Positions 8,662 to 17,777 of a stretch of 64,000 bases of DNA are shown here, piece by piece. Position 1 is the stretch's first letter. Every line of letters begins with the position of its first letter. Origin of the DNA: Meridianimaribacter flavus (GTDB lineage Bacteria > Bacteroidota > Bacteroidia > Flavobacteriales > Flavobacteriaceae); the NCBI RefSeq assembly GCF_004366715.1, contig NZ_SOQZ01000006.1, forward strand, positions 1 to 64,000. The letters are read 5' to 3'. The notes beneath the pieces were generated by a model. The model ran no database searches. It was given only the letters and a program-made list of their open reading frames with translations, and was not told the origin of the DNA. The translations under genes and the position numbers were made by a program.

Positions 8662-11244
8662 TTAAAATTGCTGTCCAATAATAAAGTGGGTTTCCCATCC
8701 ATTTTTAGTAGTTTCTCCTGGAAGAGCATCAAACCCGTGTCCGAAATCAATACCTAATAATCCAAATGCTGGCATAAATATTCTTAGACCAAAACCTGCA
8801 GATCTGTTAATGTTAAAAGGGTTATAATCTCTAAAGTTATCAAAAGAAGCACCACCTTCAATAAATCCTAATCCATAAATTTTAGCCTGTGCACCCAATG
8901 TGATTGGATAACGTATTTCCATAGAAAACTTATTGTAGATAGTTCCTCCATCAGTAGATGATAATGATTGGTTAGGGTAACCTCTAAGCTGAACAACTTC
9001 TCTTCCGTCTAAAGAGTAGTTACCTAAACCGTCTCCTCCTAAGAAGAAGCGTTCAAATGGAATAACACCTCTATCATTATTATATGCTCCTAAGAAACCA
9101 AATTCTAAACCAGACTTTATTACTAGTTTATCAACGATTCTTGTATACCAATCTCCTTTAAACTTTACTTTGTAAAACTCTAACCAATTATAACGCTGTT
9201 GGTCAATTTCGCTAATTCTAACTGAATCATCTTCATCAGTTGGATCTAAGCCATCTCTTTCTTCTTTTAAGGCTTTATAATCTACATTGTTAAACAAAGA
9301 ATATGGTAAAGATAGTTTAGCAGAAACTGCAAAATTTGAACCTCCCATTGGATATATTGGGTCAGCAGTTGTGTTATTTCTACTTAAACCAACAGTATAG
9401 GCTAAGTTGTTTGAATAACCGTCACCAAATGTAAATAATCCTGTGTTGTAATTTTTTAGGTTATAATGCTGAAAGCTGATTGCTTGAGATAAATGGAAAT
9501 AATCATCAGGGAATGTTAAACGTTTTGACAGACCCACTGAAACTCCTGTAATGTTAAAACGTCTGTCTTTATCAGCATCTCTTGTCACTGCATTATATAA
9601 AAACTGTTTAGTATGAGATATAGATGTTGATAACTGTAAAGGACGTTTACCACCTAACCAAGGCTCAGAAAATGAAAAACTATAGGTTTGGAAAAATCTA
9701 CTTGCTTGTAGTCTTAAAGCTAAACTTTGACCATCTCCCATTGGTACAGGTTTGTAGGCATCTTTTTTAAAGATATCTTTCATTGAGAAATTATTGAAAG
9801 ACAATCCTAAAGTACCAATGAAGCCTCCACCACCATAACCACCTTGTAGTTCTATTTGGCTTGATCCTCTCTCTACAACTTCATATTCAATATCAACAGT
9901 ACCATCTACAGTATTAAAATTTTTCATGTTAGGAACTAGTTGTTGAGCATCAAAAAATCCTAATTGACCAAGCTCTCTAATAGTTCTAATTACATTTTGC
10001 TTGCTGTAAAGTTGACCTGGCTTAGTTCTAAGTTCACGATAAACTACATGGTCGTTTGTTTTGTCGTTTCCAGATACTGAAACGTTATTAAAATATGCTG
10101 GTTTACCTTCAGAGATTCTAATTTCCATATCAATAACGTTACCATCAGCACTTACTTCAACAGGGTTTATTGTTGAGAATAGGTAACCATTATTTTGATA
10201 TAGGTTTGTTAAATCAATAGCATCAGGTTTAGTATCGTCAGCAATACGTTTTCTTAATTCAACACCATTGTATGTAGAACCTTCTTTTATCTTAAGCACA
10301 CTTGCTAATTGCTGGTCAGTATATACACTGTTACCAACAAAGGTTATTTTACCAAATTTGTACTGTTCTCCTTCTTCTACATTTATATTTAGAGAGATGG
10401 TTTTGTCATCATTAATAATTATAGAGTCAGATAGTATACGAGCATCTCTATAACCGTTTTCTTTATACTTATCTATAATACTCACAAGGTCTTCTTTGTA
10501 ATCTTCTTGAATGTATTTAGAACGTTTTAATATACGTATTGGGTTTTTTTGCTTAGTATTCTTCATGGCTTTTCTTAGCTTTTTATCAGCTATTTTTTCA
10601 TTGCCTATGAAGTTGATTTTTTTGATTTTTACCTTTTCACCTTTATCAATTTTTATTGACATATCAACTCTACTTTTTTGAATAGAGTCAATTACTTCTT
10701 TAGTGTTTACAGTAACTTTTGTGTTTAAGAAACCGTTTTTCTTGTATTTATTGGTAAGGTAATTTCTTGTTGTAGTAATTAAGTTTTCAGTAACCTTAGC
10801 ACCTTTGGTAAGCTTGTTTTCAGTAATAACAGCTTCTTTTTTAGATTTTTTAATACCATCAATAGTTACTTCGTTAAGCTCTGGTAAGTCTTCTAAGTTT
10901 ATTTCTAGATAAGCAGTGTTTCCTTCTAGTCTTACAAGGTAAATATCAATACTGCTAAACAAATTAGAACCCCATAACCTTTTAATAGCGTTACTTATTT
11001 TTTCACCAGGAATTACAATTTCATCACCTTTATTTAATCTTGAAAATGAAATAATGGTTTGAGAACCAAAACTAGTATTACCAGTTACGGTAATATCTCC
11101 AATTATGTACTTTTGACCTGTGTTGTAAGTTGGCTCTTGCGCTATTGCTACACTTGAAAAAAGAAAGAAAAGTGCAATAAAAAATATATTAGTAAAGGTT
11201 TTCAAGGGTAGTTTTTTAGCTAATTTGTTCACTTGTTTTTCCAA
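8662..11244 (-). CDS. bamA: BamA/Omp85 outer membrane protein assembly factor
   Basis: The product is about 860 residues: a signal peptide (hydrophobic stretch about 16-35, ending AIAQ), five POTRA repeats (about 45-430) and a C-terminal 16-strand barrel. The barrel includes the substrate-lid motif QLRGYPNQSL and ends in FIIGQQF. It folds and inserts outer-membrane proteins. Neighbours ompH, ompH and uppS fit envelope biogenesis. No ATG lies before the signal peptide. The start must be TTG (11244), GTG (11232) or TTG (11205); the first overlaps the end of uppS by 29 bp, and the GTG gives a conventional signal peptide. Confidence 0.95.
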   Translation of the reverse strand: MEKQVNKLAKKLPLKTFTNIFFIALFFLFSSVAIAQEPTYNTGQKYIIGDITVTGNTSFGSQTIISFSRLNKGDEIVIPGEKISNAIKRLWGSNLFSSIDIYLVRLEGNTAYLEINLEDLPELNEVTIDGIKKSKKEAVITENKLTKGAKVTENLITTTRNYLTNKYKKNGFLNTKVTVNTKEVIDSIQKSRVDMSIKIDKGEKVKIKKINFIGNEKIADKKLRKAMKNTKQKNPIRILKRSKYIQEDYKEDLVSIIDKYKENGYRDARILSDSIIINDDKTISLNINVEEGEQYKFGKITFVGNSVYTDQQLASVLKIKEGSTYNGVELRKRIADDTKPDAIDLTNLYQNNGYLFSTINPVEVSADGNVIDMEIRISEGKPAYFNNVSVSGNDKTNDHVVYRELRTKPGQLYSKQNVIRTIRELGQLGFFDAQQLVPNMKNFNTVDGTVDIEYEVVERGSSQIELQGGYGGGGFIGTLGLSFNNFSMKDIFKKDAYKPVPMGDGQSLALRLQASRFFQTYSFSFSEPWLGGKRPLQLSTSISHTKQFLYNAVTRDADKDRRFNITGVSVGLSKRLTFPDDYFHLSQAISFQHYNLKNYNTGLFTFGDGYSNNLAYTVGLSRNNTTADPIYPMGGSNFAVSAKLSLPYSLFNNVDYKALKEERDGLDPTDEDDSVRISEIDQQRYNWLEFYKVKFKGDWYTRIVDKLVIKSGLEFGFLGAYNNDRGVIPFERFFLGGDGLGNYSLDGREVVQLRGYPNQSLSSTDGGTIYNKFSMEIRYPITLGAQAKIYGLGFIEGGASFDNFRDYNPFNINRSAGFGLRIFMPAFGLLGIDFGHGFDALPGETTKNGWETHFIIGQQF

Positions 11245-11956
11245 ATCGTCGTTCTCTATTTTGATAATTAATCAAAGCTTCGTAAAAATCTTGTTTTTTA
11301 AAATCAGGCCAAAGTATATCGGTAAAATACAATTCGGCATAAGCAATTTGCCAAAGAAGAAAATTACTGATTCTTTGCTCACCGCTAGTTCGAATCAATA
11401 AATCTACGTCAGGTAAATTTTGCGTGTAAAGATGCTTATTTATAATTGATTCGTCAATATTTTCAGAAGAAATTATATTATTTTTAACTTTATTTGCTAA
11501 ATCTTTAATAACACTCGTTATTTCTTCTCTAGCGCCATAGCTAAGGGCTAGAGTTAATGTCATTCTAGAATTATTTTTGGTTTTTTCTATAACATCTAAC
11601 AGTTCGTTATGTGCTTTTTTTGGCAAATCATTAAGATTTCCGATAGCGTTTAGCTTTATGTTGTTGTCTTGAAGTGTTTTGATTTCCTTTTTTAAGGATT
11701 TTACTAATAACTTCATTAAGGTTTGAACCTCAACTTTTGGTCTGTTCCAGTTTTCAGTAGAAAAAGCATATAGGGTTAAGCAGTTTATGCCTAACTCAGC
11801 GCTGGCTTCAACAACTTCTCTTACAGATTTAGTACCGTTTTCATGACCAATTACTCTAAGCATTCCTTTTTGTTTTGCCCAACGACCATTACCGTCCATA
11901 ATTATGGCAACGTGCTTAGGAAGCTTATCTGTAAGTATTTTTTCTTTTAAACTCAT
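11216..11956 (-). CDS. uppS: Isoprenyl (undecaprenyl) diphosphate synthase
   Basis: The 246-residue cis-prenyltransferase makes the C55 lipid carrier for peptidoglycan and O-polysaccharide from farnesyl diphosphate and isopentenyl diphosphates. It shows IIMDGNGRWA with catalytic Asp21, and the C-terminal RTSGEQRISNFLLWQ motif. I chose the ATG at 11954-11956 because the conserved domain begins right after it and it lies 1 bp past the DUF6089 stop; a longer frame upstream would overlap that gene. The end overlaps the likely start region of bamA, implying translational coupling. Confidence 0.95.
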   Translation of the reverse strand: MSLKEKILTDKLPKHVAIIMDGNGRWAKQKGMLRVIGHENGTKSVREVVEASAELGINCLTLYAFSTENWNRPKVEVQTLMKLLVKSLKKEIKTLQDNNIKLNAIGNLNDLPKKAHNELLDVIEKTKNNSRMTLTLALSYGAREEITSVIKDLANKVKNNIISSENIDESIINKHLYTQNLPDVDLLIRTSGEQRISNFLLWQIAYAELYFTDILWPDFKKQDFYEALINYQNRERRFGKTSEQIS

Positions 11957-11957
11957 A

Positions 11958-12647
11958 CTAAAAATCGCAGTAACAAGGTCTTCTACCAAAAGTATATGTT
12001 AACGTAAAACCTGTAAAAACATACCAGTCGTTACTATTGGTGTTTCCAAAAGATAGTGGGTGTTCGTTGTCAAAATCAGGAACACTTCCATCTAACTCAT
12101 CAGAAAACGTATAGCGTGCGCCAATTTCAGCACCTAAAATAAGGTGATCTGTTAAGGTTGTTTTTACGCCCAAAACCATAGGTATACCAAAAGCCCAACT
12201 GTAAGTGCCTTCTCCAACTATTTCTCCATTATTGTCAAAATAAAAGTTGCTATGTCTTCCAGATGTAATTCCTGTATATAAATATGGTGTGGTTTTATTA
12301 TCGTATTCATGCAAATTAAAATCAAAAAACGTAAACTCCATTCCTGCTGAAATTTCAAATATATTATTATCAAAGGAATAATCGCGTTCTTGTCGTCTTG
12401 GGTCGTCAGATTTAGCATCGATACCTTCCAAACCAGCATAAATTACTGATACTCTCCATGAGTGTCTTGGGCTTCGGTTCCATTTTAAAATAGCTCCAAA
12501 AGCACTTTGGTTTGGTGAGATATAATTAGTTTTACCAACGTCTCCAATAAAATTACTTCCTCCTCCAAACACGCCAATTTCATAGATTTGAGATTGAGCC
12601 GTTTGCGAGAAAATAATACTAAATAAAATTATGGTTAAATACCTCAT
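11958..12647 (-). CDS. DUF6089 family outer-membrane beta-barrel protein
   Basis: The 229-residue protein has a signal peptide (about 1-19) followed by IYEIGVFGGGSNFIGDVG and a run of alternating aromatic/hydrophobic strands. This pattern fits a small 8-10-stranded outer-membrane barrel. It ends in a Cys-containing tail (RRPCYCDF) rather than the usual barrel-terminal Phe strand alone. DUF6089 has no assigned function to my knowledge. Its fixed place between nadK and uppS-bamA in the same transcription unit suggests a structural or BAM-related role (inference). The gap to uppS is 1 bp. Confidence 0.85.
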   Translation of the reverse strand: MRYLTIILFSIIFSQTAQSQIYEIGVFGGGSNFIGDVGKTNYISPNQSAFGAILKWNRSPRHSWRVSVIYAGLEGIDAKSDDPRRQERDYSFDNNIFEISAGMEFTFFDFNLHEYDNKTTPYLYTGITSGRHSNFYFDNNGEIVGEGTYSWAFGIPMVLGVKTTLTDHLILGAEIGARYTFSDELDGSVPDFDNEHPLSFGNTNSNDWYVFTGFTLTYTFGRRPCYCDF

Positions 12648-12735
12648 AAATTTTTAAAAGTTTGCAAATATAGTAAATTGATTAGCCTATAACAATTTGT
12701 ATTACAGATAAACAGTAATTATGAGGTTTTATTGT

Positions 12736-13614
12736 TTAATTACGCTTGTCTTCTCCCCAAAGCATCTTTTTTCTAAGTGTATCAATAAAGCTTTCATCAA
12801 GCAGTTCAACCATTTTTATTTTAAAGTCGGCTTTTTTTATGGTAACAATTGTTGAATTGTGCAGTGTGGCAATTCTTGAGTCTAACGAAATTAAATAATG
12901 GTCTTCTCTTCCGTCAATTTTTAATTGTATGTCAGTGGTGTCAGGTATAACAAAAGGTCTTGCGTTTAAATTATGTGGCGCAATAGGTGTTATTACCAAA
13001 TTGTTTGCTCCAGGTGTTATTACTGGTCCTCCACAACTTAGTGAATATCCAGTAGAGCCTGTAGGTGTTGAAATTATTAAACCATCAGCCCAATAAGATG
13101 TTAGGTATTCATCGTCTAAATGCGTTTCAACAGTAATCATAGAAGTTGTGTTTTTTCTACTTACTGCTATTTCATTTAATGCAAAATTAGTTTCCACTAA
13201 ATCTTTGTTTTCTGGTAAAGTGGTAACGCTTAGTAATGTTCTTTCAGAAATTTTATAGTTGCCATTTAATATTTCGTCAATGGCATGTTCAATTTCATTT
13301 GTTTGAATAGTAGCCAAAAAACCTAAGCGACCTGTATTAATACCTACTATTGGGATTGAAAGATCTCTTACATGGGTTATAGCACGTAAAATGGTTCCGT
13401 CACCACCAATACTTATTAAAAGATTGTAACTGTTATCTAAGGTTTTAAAAATCTTAAACGCTTTTATGTCTTTTTCGTTTTCTTCTTTTAGAATGTTGAA
13501 GAAATCCTTTTCAATATATACCTCAACTTCTTTTTTAGACAGAAAGCCAAACAAGGTTTCAATACTCGATTGCGTATTGTTATGATAATATTGACCGTAA
13601 ACAGCTATTTTCAT
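12736..13614 (-). CDS. nadK: NAD kinase
   Basis: The 292-residue cytosolic enzyme phosphorylates NAD to NADP using ATP. The family signature GGDGTILRA is present near residue 70, followed by GINTGRLGFLA. The glycine-rich TPTGSTGYSLSCGGP loop sits in the C-terminal domain. Length is normal. The stop of the upstream CBS-domain gene lies 3 bp before its start, so the two are co-translated. It belongs to the minus-strand run that continues into DUF6089, uppS and bamA. Confidence 0.96.
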   Translation of the reverse strand: MKIAVYGQYYHNNTQSSIETLFGFLSKKEVEVYIEKDFFNILKEENEKDIKAFKIFKTLDNSYNLLISIGGDGTILRAITHVRDLSIPIVGINTGRLGFLATIQTNEIEHAIDEILNGNYKISERTLLSVTTLPENKDLVETNFALNEIAVSRKNTTSMITVETHLDDEYLTSYWADGLIISTPTGSTGYSLSCGGPVITPGANNLVITPIAPHNLNARPFVIPDTTDIQLKIDGREDHYLISLDSRIATLHNSTIVTIKKADFKIKMVELLDESFIDTLRKKMLWGEDKRN

Positions 13615-13617
13615 TGA

Positions 13618-14274
13618 CTATATATTGAGGTATTTTTTTAAATATTCTGAACGCTCTTTAAGGTTTTCAATATAAGTGTCTTCTTCATGTCCAGAAACTA
13701 TATTGTAGCTGTACCTTCTAAAGGTTTGCATCACATCATTTAAGCCAGCGTTTCCAATTTTTAAAGTGATTTGAGCAACATCACTTTCAATTTTAGAAAT
13801 AAAAGCACCTAAAAGTTTAGCATCATTAGATTCAATAATTTGGCTTATTTCACTAAAAGAATAATCGTTTATGCCTTTTTCAATAATTAAAATTCCACCT
13901 GGTTCAGCAAAAAAAGGAGTTTCGTTAAACAAGCCGATAATGTCATTTAGTTCGTAATATCCTAAATAGGTGTTCTGCTCATTAAGTACTGGCATAATAT
14001 TGCACGAATTTTGAGCAAAAGCCTCTAAAACATCTAACCAAGTAGTAAAAGACCTAACAAAAAAACCTTCAATAGCATAGTTGAATTCTGATATTTCTTT
14101 ACTATTATCAAAACAATGTACATCAGTTTCAGAAACACAACCCAAATAAACACCATCATTTTCTACAGGAATATGAGAGTAGGTTAGTTCATTAAACAAT
14201 AACTTAAAATCACTCACTTTGTCATGAATGTTTAAAGGTTTAATATCGTTTATGATGTATTGTTGTAATGGCAT
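13618..14274 (-). CDS. CBS domain-containing protein
   Basis: This 218-residue protein consists of a pair of CBS motifs in the first about 130 residues, with strands of the type HIPVENDGVYLGCVSETD and IMPVLNEQNTYLGYYEL. An ACT-like regulatory region follows (about 140-218). CBS pairs bind adenine nucleotides and sense energy charge. The gene is the first of the nadK-uppS-bamA transcription unit and is divergent from pdxJ across 91 bp. A role in tuning NAD kinase by nucleotide binding is possible but is inference from the neighbouring position only. Confidence 0.82.
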   Translation of the reverse strand: MPLQQYIINDIKPLNIHDKVSDFKLLFNELTYSHIPVENDGVYLGCVSETDVHCFDNSKEISEFNYAIEGFFVRSFTTWLDVLEAFAQNSCNIMPVLNEQNTYLGYYELNDIIGLFNETPFFAEPGGILIIEKGINDYSFSEISQIIESNDAKLLGAFISKIESDVAQITLKIGNAGLNDVMQTFRRYSYNIVSGHEEDTYIENLKERSEYLKKYLNI

Positions 14275-14365
14275 TTTTGCAAATTTTCTTATTGCAAATT
14301 AATTAAAAATAACTACAAAAAGCACTAAGTAGTTTGTATTTTTGCTAGTCCAAAAAATAAAGTCA

Positions 14366-15079
14366 ATGACAAAGTTAAGTGTAAATATTAATAAGATTGC
14401 TACGTTACGAAATTCTAGAGGAGGCGATGTTCCTAATGTGGTTCAGTTTGCTAAAGACGTACAGCGTTTTGGCTCTCAAGGAGTAACAATTCACCCAAGA
14501 CCAGATGAAAGACATATTCGTTATCAAGATGTTTATGATTTAAAACCTGTGGTGCATACTGAGTATAATATTGAAGGAAACCCAATCCAAAAATTTATAG
14601 ATATCGTTTTAGAAGTAAAGCCTACACAAGTTACTTTGGTTCCTGATGCTGAAGATGCTATAACTTCAAATGCAGGTTGGGACACTATTAAGCACAAAGA
14701 GTTTTTAGTAGATGTTATCAAAGAATTTAAAAACAACGGAATACGAACATCAATTTTTGTAGACCCTGAGCTAAAGCAAATTGAAGGAGCTAAAGATACT
14801 GGTACTGATAGAATTGAGTTATATACCGAAGCTTTTGCGCATCAATATAGTTTAGGTAACGAACAAGCAATACAACCTTATACTGAATGTGCAGTTTTAG
14901 CAAATGAATTAAATTTAGGTATTAATGCAGGACACGATTTGTCATTAGAAAATATTAAGTTTTTTAAAGATAACATACCAAACCTTTTAGAGGTGTCTAT
15001 TGGACATGCATTAATTGCTGAAAGTCTTTATTTAGGAATAGAAAACGTGGTGCAAATGTATTTGCAAAGACTTAAGTAA
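14366..15079 (+). CDS. pdxJ: Pyridoxine 5'-phosphate synthase
   Basis: The 237-residue TIM-barrel enzyme condenses 1-deoxy-D-xylulose 5-phosphate with 3-amino-2-oxopropyl phosphate to form pyridoxine 5'-phosphate. It starts MTKLSVNINKIATLRNSRGG and shows the phosphate/active-site strand VTIHPRPDERHI and the closing segment INAGHDLSLEN. I start at the ATG at 14366. The frame is open from a TTG at 14342, but the family begins at the ATG. It opens the plus-strand run facing away from the CBS/nadK cluster. Confidence 0.96.
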   Translation: MTKLSVNINKIATLRNSRGGDVPNVVQFAKDVQRFGSQGVTIHPRPDERHIRYQDVYDLKPVVHTEYNIEGNPIQKFIDIVLEVKPTQVTLVPDAEDAITSNAGWDTIKHKEFLVDVIKEFKNNGIRTSIFVDPELKQIEGAKDTGTDRIELYTEAFAHQYSLGNEQAIQPYTECAVLANELNLGINAGHDLSLENIKFFKDNIPNLLEVSIGHALIAESLYLGIENVVQMYLQRLK

Positions 15080-15137
15080 TTATAACTTTTTTGTCGGTTT
15101 TAGCGTAGGCGAGACCTCTCATTATAAAAACGAAAAT

Positions 15138-15902
15138 ATGAAATTACACTCCAATATATTAGGTCAAGGAAAGCCCTTTGTTATTCTTCATGGATTTTTA
15201 GGAATGAGTGACAACTGGAAAACGCTTGGTAAAAAAATTAGCGAAGAAGGATTTGAAGTTCATCTTGTAGACCAACGAAATCATGGTCATAGTTTTCATG
15301 ATGACAATTTTGATTATGAAACCCTATCAGAAGATTTGCGTCATTATTTTGAAGCGCATAATCTTTCTGAAGCAATTGTGTTAGGGCATTCAATGGGAGG
15401 AAAAACAGCAATGCTATTTGCAACACAAAACCCCAATTTGGTCTCAAAATTAATAGTTGCAGATATTTCTCCTAGATTTTACCCAATACATCACGATGCT
15501 ATTTTAGAAGGATTAAGTAGTTTAGATTTTTCTGAAATTAAAAGTAGAGGAGCAGCCGATAAACAGCTAGCAAACTATGTGTCTGATTTTGGAACACGTC
15601 AGTTTTTACTTAAAAACTTATATTGGAAAGAAAAAGGTCAGTTGGCATTACGTATGAATCTTCAAGTGTTAAAAGAGAATGTTTCAGAAGTTGGCGAAGC
15701 ATTACCGCTTCATGCAAAGTTTGAAAAAGAGACGCTTTTTTTAAGAGGAGACAAGTCTGAATACATCGCTTTACAAGACGAAACTATCATAAAACAGCAT
15801 TTTTCTAATGTAAACATTGTAACGATTGCTAATGCGGGACATTGGTTGCATGCCGAAAACCCAGATGATTTTTTTAATGAAGTTATGCAATTCATCATTT
15901 AA
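15138..15902 (+). CDS. Alpha/beta-fold hydrolase (YbfF-like esterase)
   Basis: The 254-residue protein has the alpha/beta hydrolase fold. It has the oxyanion region HGFLGMSDNW (from residue 18), the nucleophile elbow GHSMGG with the catalytic Ser, and a C-terminal catalytic His in GHWLHAENP. This pattern matches the YbfF family of short-chain acyl esterases. There is no signal peptide, so it should be cytosolic. It lies 58 bp after pdxJ and 30 bp before a small membrane protein. Natural substrate is not predictable. Confidence 0.88.
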   Translation: MKLHSNILGQGKPFVILHGFLGMSDNWKTLGKKISEEGFEVHLVDQRNHGHSFHDDNFDYETLSEDLRHYFEAHNLSEAIVLGHSMGGKTAMLFATQNPNLVSKLIVADISPRFYPIHHDAILEGLSSLDFSEIKSRGAADKQLANYVSDFGTRQFLLKNLYWKEKGQLALRMNLQVLKENVSEVGEALPLHAKFEKETLFLRGDKSEYIALQDETIIKQHFSNVNIVTIANAGHWLHAENPDDFFNEVMQFII

Positions 15903-15932
15903 TATTTGTAACTTTAGTAAAAACATATAATT

Positions 15933-16286
15933 ATGAATCTCTTATTTAGATTATTATTAACTGCTGTGGCAGTTTTTGTCTTGGCATACTTTTTACCAGG
16001 AGTAGATTTAACAGGAAACCAATTTGTAACAGCACTTATTGTGGCTGTTGTTTTGGCGGTTTTAAACCTTTTGGTAAAGCCAATTTTGGTTATTCTAACT
16101 TTGCCAATAACAGTGGTGACCTTAGGCTTGTTTTTACTCATTATTAACGCGTTAATGGTGCTTTTAGCAGATAAACTCATTGATGGTTTCGCAGTAAATA
16201 GTATATGGACAGCCATTCTATTTAGTATACTTTTGTCGATACTTCAATCTATACTACATTCTATTTTAAAAGAAGATAAAAAATAG
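15933..16286 (+). CDS. Phage holin family (PF04020-type) small membrane protein
   Basis: This 117-residue protein is almost entirely hydrophobic with four predicted membrane helices (about 3-20, 25-48, 52-78 and 88-112) and a short charged C-terminus (LKEDKK). It matches the four-helix family named after phage holins but widespread in chromosomes without any phage context. No lysis gene lies nearby, so a phage role is unlikely. Function in bacteria is unknown. It ends before the trigger-factor promoter. Confidence 0.8.
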   Translation: MNLLFRLLLTAVAVFVLAYFLPGVDLTGNQFVTALIVAVVLAVLNLLVKPILVILTLPITVVTLGLFLLIINALMVLLADKLIDGFAVNSIWTAILFSILLSILQSILHSILKEDKK

Positions 16287-16310
16287 TCTGAATTTCAACA
16301 TCTTAAAAAC

Positions 16311-16341
16311 TTTGTTGGGTTGTAAAAAATATGTACTTTTG
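16311..16341 (+). promoter_or_regulatory. Bacteroidota-type promoter for tig
   Basis: A TTTG at 16311-16314 is followed after exactly 19 bp by TACTTTTG at 16334-16341, matching the TTG / TAnnTTTG consensus of the Bacteroidota primary sigma factor. The predicted start site is about 20 bp before the tig ATG. Confidence 0.75.
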
Positions 16342-16367
16342 CAACCCAATTTTTATTTGATTCTATA

Positions 16368-17690
16368 ATGAATATTACAAGAGAAAACATTGATGCATTA
16401 AATGCTGTTGTGAAAGTAGATATCGCTAAAGAAGATTACAGCGATAAGGTAGAAAAAATCCTTTCAGATTACCGTAAGTCGGCTAACATTCCTGGATTTA
16501 GAAAAGGACATGTGCCAATGACAATGGTGAAGAAGCAATACGGAAAAGCAGTTTTGGTAGATGAAGTTAACAAGCTTTTACAAGATTCTTTAAACAAGTA
16601 TTTAACTGAAGAAAAACTAGACGTTTTAGGTAACCCATTACCAAAACCGCAAGACGATTTGGATTGGGATGCTGATAATTTTTCTTTTGAGTTTGAATTA
16701 GGTTTAGCACCTGAGTTTGAAGTAAACTTAAAATCTAAAAAAGCAATTACACAATACAATATTGTTGCTAATGATAAAATGTTAGATGACCAAGTTGAGC
16801 ATATCAGAAAGCAGTATGGTAAATTAGTATCTCAAGATACTGTTGCTAAAGATTCTGAAATTACAGGTGTATTTGTAAACGAAGAGAAAGAAATCAACAA
16901 TACAGCAACTATTACTTTAGATAAGTTTAAAGGTAAAGCAACCGAAAAGAAATTTGTAGGTTCTAAAGTTGGTGATGTTATTACTTTAAAAACAAAAGGA
17001 TTGTTTAATGACGACCACGATTTAATGCACTTCTTAAAAGTATCTCATGATGATGCTCACGGATTGGACATTGAGGTAACATTTACAATCAACGAAATTA
17101 ATACTCGTGAGTTGGCTGATTTAGACCAAGAGTTATTTGATAAATTATTTGGTAAAGATGTAGTAACATCAGTAACTGAATTAAAAGAGAAAATAAAAGT
17201 AGATTCTGAAAAGCAATTTGCACAACAAGGTGATCAAAAATTACTTAACGATGTTACTGAGTATTTAGTTGAAAATACTAAGTTTGATTTACCAGCGTCT
17301 TTCTTGCAAAAATGGATGCAAACTGCAGGTGAAGAGCAAATGGATGCAGACCAAGCTAAAGAAGAGTATGAAAAGTCTGAAAAAAGCATGCGTTACCAAT
17401 TAATTGAAGGTAAACTTATTGAAAAGCACAACCTTCAAGTAACGTTTGACGATCTTAAAGCACACGCAAGAGAAATGATTAAAGTGCAAATGGCACAATT
17501 TGGTCAAATGGATCCATCAGATAAAGAATTAGATGATATTGCAGCTCGTATTTTATCAAATCAAGACGAGGTTAAACGCTTGTCTGAGCAGTTAATGAGT
17601 CAAAAACTGTTAAACCTTTACAAAGAAGAAGCAAATCTTAAAGTAAAAGAGATAACTTACGATGATTTTGTAAAAGAATTTTACAGTTAA
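16368..17690 (+). CDS. tig: Trigger factor
   Basis: The 440-residue ribosome-bound chaperone has an N-terminal ribosome-binding domain with the signature loop GFRKGHVPM (about residues 43-51). A middle FKBP-like region comes next (about 150-245), then a long helical C-terminal chaperone domain. The middle region diverges from classical FKBP proline isomerases, as is common in flavobacterial trigger factors, so isomerase activity is doubtful. Upstream is a clean promoter, and a terminator hairpin separates it from clpP. The tig-clpP-clpX order is the standard bacterial arrangement. Confidence 0.95.
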   Translation: MNITRENIDALNAVVKVDIAKEDYSDKVEKILSDYRKSANIPGFRKGHVPMTMVKKQYGKAVLVDEVNKLLQDSLNKYLTEEKLDVLGNPLPKPQDDLDWDADNFSFEFELGLAPEFEVNLKSKKAITQYNIVANDKMLDDQVEHIRKQYGKLVSQDTVAKDSEITGVFVNEEKEINNTATITLDKFKGKATEKKFVGSKVGDVITLKTKGLFNDDHDLMHFLKVSHDDAHGLDIEVTFTINEINTRELADLDQELFDKLFGKDVVTSVTELKEKIKVDSEKQFAQQGDQKLLNDVTEYLVENTKFDLPASFLQKWMQTAGEEQMDADQAKEEYEKSEKSMRYQLIEGKLIEKHNLQVTFDDLKAHAREMIKVQMAQFGQMDPSDKELDDIAARILSNQDEVKRLSEQLMSQKLLNLYKEEANLKVKEITYDDFVKEFYS

Positions 17691-17719
17691 GCATTACAGA
17701 ATAAATGATTATATTTATA

Positions 17720-17752
17720 GCGTAAAACTGTGAGGTTTTACGCTTTTTTTTT
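17720..17752 (+). terminator. Terminator between tig and clpP
   Basis: Nine-bp arms GCGTAAAAC (17720-17728) and GTTTTACGC (17735-17743) with a 6-nt loop are followed by nine T residues. clpP therefore probably needs read-through or its own promoter. Confidence 0.88.
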
Positions 17753-17777
17753 ACTAAATAATTTATTGAAAAAATAT

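Noticed and set aside
14336-14344. TATTTTTTG as -7 element of pdxJ
   Set aside because: It is one base longer than the consensus spacing and no TTG lies at a good distance.
15933-16286. Holin-family gene as sign of a prophage
   Set aside because: No lysin, integrase or structural phage gene is near; the family is common in chromosomes.
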